From Gemmatimonadota bacterium (lineage in GTDB: Bacteria; Gemmatimonadota; Gemmatimonadetes; Gemmatimonadales; Gemmatimonadaceae), in NCBI GenBank assembly GCA_040388625.1, contig JAZKBK010000006.1:420702-484701 (forward strand): DNA of 64,000 nt. Reading direction: 5' to 3'. Position numbers and translations under genes: made by a program. Position 1 is the first letter of the stretch, and the number at the start of each line of letters is the position of its first letter. Below the pieces are notes generated by a model. That model did not search any database, was not told the DNA's origin, and worked only from the letters and a program-made list of their open reading frames with translations. This document shows positions 58,541 through 64,000 of the stretch, piece after piece.

Positions 58541-61222
58541 TCATTGTTTCGCGAGTTGCGTCCAGTCCTGGATCAGCGTGAGCGGCACCGGACCGGCCGC
58601 ATTGCCGGAGACCAGCAGCAGTCGCCCGTCAGCCGCGACGTCGACGCTTGTGAGGTTTCCCGGGGCACCAGGAACAGCTTTGGGGATTCCTGCGCGCAGC
58701 TCCGGCCCGTCATCAATTGACGAGGACATGAGCGTGCCTGATGCGGAGATGAAATACAGCGTGCGTCCATCAGGACTCCAGGCGGCGCCATTTAGCGTTG
58801 GTTTGTTGAGGAAAGACTCCGACACCTGCACGCTGGCTGTGCCTGATCCCAGCCGGGCGACGCAAAGCCGAGGCTGAGCGTCGTTCTTCATGGTCAGGTA
58901 GTAAGCGATCAACCGCCCGTCAGGCGATGCACGCTCTCCGATCTCGTCTGCGGGCGTTACAATGACCGGGGACGGCGTGACGGTGTTGCCCGAGATGTCC
59001 AGTCGTTCAATGTCCCACCCGGTTCCCGCCACCTGCACATCGGCAACGATGGACCTGCCGTCGGGCGACCAGTCTATGAGGAAGTGCGCCGAGCCGTGCG
59101 TGAACCTGAGCTGCTTTGGCGGCGAGCCATCGACCGGCGTGATCGCGATAGTTCGCTCGTCCGGCCCTGGTGTCGCCACCGTGCGACCGTCGTGCGACCA
59201 CAGGCCCAGATAGTCAGCGGGTACGTCGCCAACCAGCTGGTTCCACATCGCGCCATCAGCCCTGAACAGCGACAGCGCGCGCGTCTGGCCGGGCTCTGGC
59301 TGTCTGATGCCCACGACATATTGTCCGTCGGGCGAGACGCGTGCATTTCCAACGGCGGCATGCGCAACCAATACCGTGGTCGTGTTCACTTTCGGATCGA
59401 ACCAGTCGAGGCTGGCGTCCACGAGCCCCAATCCACGAAAGACGAGCATACCCGACGTCGACGCAGTAAAGTTGCCGTCGATGCGGAACTCGTTCGTCTC
59501 CAGTTCGGGCACCACCGCAGCCGGGCGGCCCGACAGCTTGATGCGCCCGGGATCAAACGGCTGAGCCATCAGCAGCCCGCCGCGCGTATACAGCAGGCGT
59601 CCGTCGGCGTATGTCACGTTGGAAGGCACATCGAGCAGTTGCCGGCTCGTCAGGCTGCCCAGCTCAGCCACACGCTCAACGCCAGCCCAAGCGGCGCCAT
59701 TTCCTTCGGCGTAGAGGAAATGACGGCCATCTGGAAGGAAATAGGGATTGCGGTCGGTCACGATCCCGCCAGGCGCAGCGGTGATGACGGGCTTTGTAGC
59801 GGGCTTCGCGGCACCACCGTCGGCGGCGACCTGATACAGAGGACCGCCGACGTCGGGAGCAAACACGATGGTACCGTCGCTGCCCCAGCTCCCGCCGCGA
59901 CCGTTTGCGGCTGGTGCCAGGTCGCGAACGGCGCCGCTCTCAACGTCGATACGCTTGAGATGCGCGCCACCAAAGAAGCCGAGACTGCGGCCGTCCGGCG
60001 ACCAGAAGAAGTAGACCGCGCCCTCGGTGCCGGGCAGCTCCCGCATGCGCCCGGTGCTGATCGTGCGCACCCACAGCGCGGTCACGCCGTCGCAGGTCGC
60101 TGTGAAGGCGAGCGATGCGCCATCGCTGGTCAATTGAACGACATTGCCGCCGGCCAGCTCAACGAAGGTGCAGGCGGCGGGCGGGAGAAAGCTGGATTGA
60201 ACTGGCGTACGCGGCTGCGTGCGCGTGAGGGAGCGCGCTGCTACAAAAGCAATGAGCAGAAGCGCGAGCAGCGCGGTGCTGAGTATCCATGGCAGCGCAC
60301 CGTGCCGCTTCGCGAACCGCGAACTGGCTACAGTGCGGCGGCTGCCGGCGCGCGGTTGAACTTCGCCTGCGCCACCCATTGCGGCGGCGAACTCGCTGGC
60401 GGTCGCGAAGCGATCGGCGGGAAGCTTTTCGAGTGCCGTCATTACGGCGTCGTCCGCCGCGGGCGGAATGCTCCTGCGCTGCGCGGTGAGCGCGCGTGGC
60501 TCGGTAGTGATCACCTGTGCTACAATCGCCTGCGCAGTTGATCCAGTGAATGGCGGATCACCGCACAGCATCTCGTACGTCACGGCGCCGAGCGAGTAGA
60601 TATCGGAGCGCGGACCGATCTCACGCTCACCCATTGCCTGCTCGGGCGACATGTACTGCGGCGTGCCGAGCGAGAGACCCGTCTGCGTCATTCGCTGTCC
60701 GCCAGCCTGCTCCACAGCGATCGCGATTCCGAAGTCGGCGACGAGTGCGCGGCCGTCGTGCAGGAGGATGTTTTCGGGCTTGATATCGCGATGCACGACA
60801 CCCCGTTTGTGCGCGTACTCCAGTGCGTCGGCGACCTCGCTCGCGATGCGTATCGCGTCGGCAATCGGGAGCTGGTGCTCGCGCTCGAGCCGGCGCCGGA
60901 GCGTTTCACCCTCCACGTACGGCATCACGTAGTACAGCAGCCCGTCAGCGGATCCTGAGTCGAACAAAGGCAGAATGTGCGGATGCTGCAGGTTCGCCGT
61001 GAGCTCGATCTCTTTCAGAAAGCGTTCGGGCCCGAGAATGGCGGAGAGCTCTGCGTGCAAAACCTTTATGGCAACTTTACGGTGATGCTTGACGTCCTCG
61101 GCGAGATACACCGTGGCCATACCGCCCGCACCCAGCTCGCGCTCGATCCGGTATCTGCCGTCAAGGGACGGCTGGAGCCTCGCTGATAACTGGTCGGTTG
61201 CCGGCTCGGACATGTCGCGCAT
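58541..61222 (-). CDS. Ser/Thr protein kinase with C-terminal PD40 propeller (tandem copy 1)
   Basis: This 893-residue kinase has a glycine loop GAGGMATV at 31-38, Lys53 (AIKVL), HRDIKPEN at 144-151 and DFG at 163-165. A membrane helix (ILSTALLALLLIAFVAARSL) is followed by a TolB-like propeller with PD40 blades (WSPDGRSLGFFG, VSPDGQYVVGI, ASPDGRLIAYY, WSPDGRTLYFIS and others). In the family such propellers are periplasmic and may bind ligands or proteins. The start may be ATG 61222 or 61213. The kinase half is very similar to that of the next gene upstream while the propeller has diverged, indicating tandem duplication followed by sensor divergence. Confidence 0.95.
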   Translation of the reverse strand: MRDMSEPATDQLSARLQPSLDGRYRIERELGAGGMATVYLAEDVKHHRKVAIKVLHAELSAILGPERFLKEIELTANLQHPHILPLFDSGSADGLLYYVMPYVEGETLRRRLEREHQLPIADAIRIASEVADALEYAHKRGVVHRDIKPENILLHDGRALVADFGIAIAVEQAGGQRMTQTGLSLGTPQYMSPEQAMGEREIGPRSDIYSLGAVTYEMLCGDPPFTGSTAQAIVAQVITTEPRALTAQRRSIPPAADDAVMTALEKLPADRFATASEFAAAMGGAGEVQPRAGSRRTVASSRFAKRHGALPWILSTALLALLLIAFVAARSLTRTQPRTPVQSSFLPPAACTFVELAGGNVVQLTSDGASLAFTATCDGVTALWVRTISTGRMRELPGTEGAVYFFWSPDGRSLGFFGGAHLKRIDVESGAVRDLAPAANGRGGSWGSDGTIVFAPDVGGPLYQVAADGGAAKPATKPVITAAPGGIVTDRNPYFLPDGRHFLYAEGNGAAWAGVERVAELGSLTSRQLLDVPSNVTYADGRLLYTRGGLLMAQPFDPGRIKLSGRPAAVVPELETNEFRIDGNFTASTSGMLVFRGLGLVDASLDWFDPKVNTTTVLVAHAAVGNARVSPDGQYVVGIRQPEPGQTRALSLFRADGAMWNQLVGDVPADYLGLWSHDGRTVATPGPDERTIAITPVDGSPPKQLRFTHGSAHFLIDWSPDGRSIVADVQVAGTGWDIERLDISGNTVTPSPVIVTPADEIGERASPDGRLIAYYLTMKNDAQPRLCVARLGSGTASVQVSESFLNKPTLNGAAWSPDGRTLYFISASGTLMSSSIDDGPELRAGIPKAVPGAPGNLTSVDVAADGRLLLVSGNAAGPVPLTLIQDWTQLAKQ

Positions 61223-61284
61223 AATGTACGTTCCCGCGTGTAGCGCCGCTCGCTCGCGACGCGGACCTGCCTACGTAATCCTGT

Positions 61285-63915
61285 TCAGCGCGGAGTCACG
61301 TGCATCACCCACACGTCGCTCTGGCGGTCGTCCACAGTGAAGTACATCCGGCCCGCTCTCAACGCCCACTCGGGCCGGAACGAGCTCTGCGCGGGGTTGT
61401 TCAGCGTCAGCATCAGCCTTGCTGCGCCGCCAGCAACGGGAACGGACCAGAACTGCGCCCTGCCTGCTGCATCGTGTGCCTTGAAATACAGCTCGCGACC
61501 GTCGCTGCTCCAGAACGGCTGCTCGCCGAGCATTCCGTGAGACTTCGCGGGATCGAACACCACCCGCGGTGCGCCTGAATCGGCGTCGACAATGTCCAGC
61601 GCGCCGCCTGTGAAGGTACTTGTAGTGTACGCGATAGAGTGTCCGTCGGGTGACCACGTTGCGTAGCCGCCCTGGCGCGTACGCTGCACGGGTTTGCCCC
61701 AGATTCCGTTGTGGCGCCGCACCACCCAGACGCTTCCCTGCGGACCGAATATGGAGAATGCGAGCGCGTTGCCGTCGGGTGACCACGATGGCTTGGATTC
61801 CTGGAGCGGCGACGACGTGACGCGCTGCACCGCACCTCCGTCCAGCGGCAGCACGTAGATGTCGCGCGATCCGTAACGCCATGAATGAAAGGCGAGCTCG
61901 CGTCCGTCCGGCGACACCGTTGGTGAGAAGTCGTCCGTGGAGTCGAAGGTGAGTTGTTCCGGTGCGCCGCTCGGCAGTCGCTGGCGATACAGCTCCGACG
62001 TCCCGCTCACGTTCGAGTCATAGTACACCCATTTCCCGTCAGGCGAGCCGTCGAACTCCTCGATCACCTGCTGGCCTGTCGTGATCGGCAACGCCGACCT
62101 CGCGTCGACACCGTTCGGAGGGAATGGCAGTGACTGCAGGTTGGCGGTAGCGCTGTACACGTCGTACGCGACCGACTTTCCCTCTGACGAGATGGAAACG
62201 GAGTGCGCGCCGAGTCCGGTGGTGATCCGGATTGCGCGGCCGCTCGCGCGGCCGTCGCGCGCCGTGGGAAGTGCATAGATGTCGAGCGGGCCGAGGCGGT
62301 CGGAGACGAAATACAGCCACTTGCCATCCGGCGACCAGAACGGACTCTGGTTGACGGAGCTGCTGTCGGTGACGGTGGACACCGCGCCGTCGCTCACATC
62401 AACGGTGACGATGCGGCTTGGCGAGAGGTTGCCGAGGAAGCGGCCAAGCTGCGAGTACTCGCGGTTTCCCGAGGCGCAGGCGATCGTTGCGCCATCAGGT
62501 CTCCACTGGCAAGCTGACACCTCTCTGAGACGTGCGAGGAGCCGCGAATGTCCGTCCGCGTCGCGCAGGTACAGCGAGTCGCCGTGTGCGTAAGCAATTC
62601 GCCGGTCGTCGGGTGACCACACGGCATTGGTGATCCGACCATCCGGAGCGGCGCGCATTTCCGGTCGCGGCGATCCGCCCGACGATGGTGCGCTGAACAC
62701 TGCGCCGCCAGCAAGGAACAGGATTCGCGATCCGTCTGCCGACCATTGCGGGTTGGTTTCGACGCTCGTGGAATCATCGGTGAGCTTCACGGCGCGGCCG
62801 CCCGCGACCTGCCGCACGTATATGTGCGTGAGCACGGTGCTGCCACCTGCGTACGCCACGTACTTGCCATCGGGGGAGAGTGCAGGCTGGATCTCGAGTC
62901 CCGGCTCCCACGTCACCTTCCGCGCATTGCCGAACGCGGCGATCGGTGCGTTCGGTCTGTAGTGCTGTCGCGCGATCAGAAATCCGGCGCACCCGAGTGC
63001 GACTGCGCCGACCGCGACAGCAGCGACCCAGAGCGCGGGCATTCCACTCGCCACGTCGGTGCTCGTGCGTCTTCGTACAGCGCCCGTTGTCGTTGTGCCG
63101 GACATTGCGCGCGCGAATTCGGCGGCGCTGTCGAATCTGTCGGCCGGCAGCTTCTCGAGCGCCGTGAGCACCGCATCCTCGACCGCGGGCGGTACGCTGC
63201 GTCGCTGCGGTATAATCGGCGCGGGATCCTGTGTCACGACCTTCGCGACTATTGCCTGCGCACTCGGGCCCGTGAATGGCGGCTCACCGGTGAGCATCTC
63301 GTACGTTACTGCGCCGAGCGAGTAGATGTCCGAGCGCGGACCGACCTCGCGCTCGCCGGTCGCCTGTTCCGGGCTCATGTACTGCGGCGTGCCGAGTGAC
63401 AGTCCCGTCTGCGTCATCCGCTGACCGCCTGCCTGCTGCACGGCCAGTGCAATGCCGAAGTCAGCTACAAGGGCATGTCCGTTCTGGAGCAGAATGTTCT
63501 CAGGCTTTATATCGCGATGCACTACGCCGCGACCGTGTGCGTACTCCAGTGCGTCGGCAACTTCGCTCGCTATTCGAACGGCGTCCGCGATGGAGAGCTG
63601 CTTGTCGCGATCGAGCCGTCCGCGCAGCGTCTCACCATCCACATACGGCATCACGTAGAACAGCAGCCCGTCTGCGCTCCCTGAATCGAATAGCGGAAGA
63701 ATATGTGGATGCTGCAGATTCGCGGTGAGCTCGATCTCCTTGAGGAAGCGCTCGGAGCCGAGGATCGCGGACAGCTCTGCGTGTAGCACCTTGATCGCAA
63801 CCTTGCGATGGTGCTTGATGTCTTCCGCGAGATACACCGTCGCCATGCCACCCGCGCCAAGCTCGCGCTCGACACTGTATCGATCTCCAATTGTCGCTGC
63901 GAGACGAGCTAACAC
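61285..63915 (-). CDS. Ser/Thr protein kinase with C-terminal PD40 propeller (tandem copy 2)
   Basis: From GTG 63915, with GGAG five bases upstream, this 876-residue kinase begins MLARLAATIGDRYSVEREL. It has GAGGMATV at 20-27, Lys42 (AIKVL), HRDIKPEN, DFG and the activation segment LGTPQYMSPEQA. A transmembrane segment (VAAVAVGAVALGCAGFLI) and about ten PD40 blades follow (LSPDGKYVAYAG, WSPDDRRIAYAHG, WSPDGNALAFS, WSPDGHSIAYT). The frame is open to a TTG at 63969, but this has no Shine-Dalgarno and would place a strong hairpin inside the coding region. It is 62 bases upstream of the other PD40 kinase. Confidence 0.93.
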   Translation of the reverse strand: MLARLAATIGDRYSVERELGAGGMATVYLAEDIKHHRKVAIKVLHAELSAILGSERFLKEIELTANLQHPHILPLFDSGSADGLLFYVMPYVDGETLRGRLDRDKQLSIADAVRIASEVADALEYAHGRGVVHRDIKPENILLQNGHALVADFGIALAVQQAGGQRMTQTGLSLGTPQYMSPEQATGEREVGPRSDIYSLGAVTYEMLTGEPPFTGPSAQAIVAKVVTQDPAPIIPQRRSVPPAVEDAVLTALEKLPADRFDSAAEFARAMSGTTTTGAVRRRTSTDVASGMPALWVAAVAVGAVALGCAGFLIARQHYRPNAPIAAFGNARKVTWEPGLEIQPALSPDGKYVAYAGGSTVLTHIYVRQVAGGRAVKLTDDSTSVETNPQWSADGSRILFLAGGAVFSAPSSGGSPRPEMRAAPDGRITNAVWSPDDRRIAYAHGDSLYLRDADGHSRLLARLREVSACQWRPDGATIACASGNREYSQLGRFLGNLSPSRIVTVDVSDGAVSTVTDSSSVNQSPFWSPDGKWLYFVSDRLGPLDIYALPTARDGRASGRAIRITTGLGAHSVSISSEGKSVAYDVYSATANLQSLPFPPNGVDARSALPITTGQQVIEEFDGSPDGKWVYYDSNVSGTSELYRQRLPSGAPEQLTFDSTDDFSPTVSPDGRELAFHSWRYGSRDIYVLPLDGGAVQRVTSSPLQESKPSWSPDGNALAFSIFGPQGSVWVVRRHNGIWGKPVQRTRQGGYATWSPDGHSIAYTTSTFTGGALDIVDADSGAPRVVFDPAKSHGMLGEQPFWSSDGRELYFKAHDAAGRAQFWSVPVAGGAARLMLTLNNPAQSSFRPEWALRAGRMYFTVDDRQSDVWVMHVTPR

Positions 63916-63931
63916 ATCTTCTCCAGAAGGG

Positions 63932-63954
63932 GTCACGGCGCGGTACGCCGTGAC
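63932..63954 (-). repeat. 9-bp hairpin in the leader of the last kinase
   Basis: GTCACGGCG and its exact complement flank a 5-base loop, 17 bases before the proposed GTG start. Such a stem next to the ribosome-binding site could affect translation. It supports rejecting the upstream TTG start, since it would lie within codons 6-13. Confidence 0.5.
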
Positions 63955-64000
63955 AAAAGGCCGGGCCAATCGGCCACAACGCGTAGGTCGGTATGCGCGT

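Noticed and set aside
1-64000. CRISPR array, tRNA, rRNA, prophage, integrase or defence island
   Set aside because: No regular spaced repeats, no recognisable structural RNA and no phage, recombinase or nuclease-defence genes were seen on either strand by eye; small RNAs could be missed.

Overview
The window is a GC-rich, densely coding stretch of bacterial chromosome. Its gene families point to a member of the Gemmatimonadota (inference from family content, no phylogeny was run): a TIGR02999-type ECF sigma factor translationally coupled to a Hanks-type kinase, further Ser/Thr kinases fused to TPR or TolB-like PD40 propellers, SusC/SusD pairs beside sortilin-like (VPS10) beta-propeller proteins, an M14 peptidase, a bacterial deoxyhypusine-synthase homologue and a CehA/McbA-type metallohydrolase. 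I see no rRNA, tRNA, CRISPR array, prophage, integrase or transposase.

Layout. 1-4017: a truncated HAF-repeat lipoprotein gene (minus, running off the left edge), divergent from an ECF sigma / kinase-TPR pair (4-bp overlap). 4195-4476: a small basic stress-type protein. 4517-11947 (minus): a tight six-gene run, thiolase fadI, fadJ, M14 carboxypeptidase, proline dehydrogenase, a hypothetical gene and rsgA. 12101-14346 (minus): greA with a terminator-like leader, a DUF4097 lipoprotein and an NlpC/P60 hydrolase with a good terminator. 14460-18037 (plus): DUF1707 protein, lipoprotein, isochorismatase-fold hydrolase and a clan GH-A-like glycosidase with a discoidin-like insert. 18047-26828: acyl-ACP desaturase, DEAD-box helicase, SIMPL protein, two DinB-fold proteins around a TRIC channel, several small or unknown genes, LysE exporter, GNAT and Nudix. 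26825-29288 (minus): LOG-family protein, deoxyhypusine-synthase-like enzyme, DUF423 membrane protein. 29300-30709: alkaline-phosphatase-superfamily enzyme.

30801-49344 (minus) is an outer-membrane import and surface-protein block with two SusC/SusD systems. The proximal one runs VPS10 protein, SusC, SusD, VPS10 protein; the distal one runs SusC, SusD, PD40-CehA metallohydrolase. They are separated by the only gene-free stretch over 300 bp (38009-38569), which carries a REPIN-like element. 49439-50504 holds a phosphopantetheinyl transferase and a YfcE-type phosphoesterase. 50619-54108 (plus) is a compact cassette of two tiny proteins, a NoeA-like methyltransferase with a TTG start, and a membrane sulfatase-like protein. 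54118-55101 is queG. 55369-63915 (minus) holds three Ser/Thr kinases in a row, and a broken, diverged queG tail (58167-58415) sits between the first two.

How the genes fit together. The fad/peptidase/proline dehydrogenase run suggests a heterotroph that oxidises fatty acids and peptide-derived proline. The SusCD/VPS10 block suggests import of oligomeric substrates across the outer membrane. The kinases are probably membrane-anchored sensors with periplasmic TPR or propeller domains. The most unusual items are the queG-tail/kinase duplication scar with its local inverted repeats, the MYIDP micro-protein/methyltransferase/sulfatase cassette, the bacterial deoxyhypusine-synthase homologue, the REP element that supplies a start codon, and a GraL-like terminator in the greA leader. 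I do not see a clearly unprecedented system; these are leads rather than discoveries.
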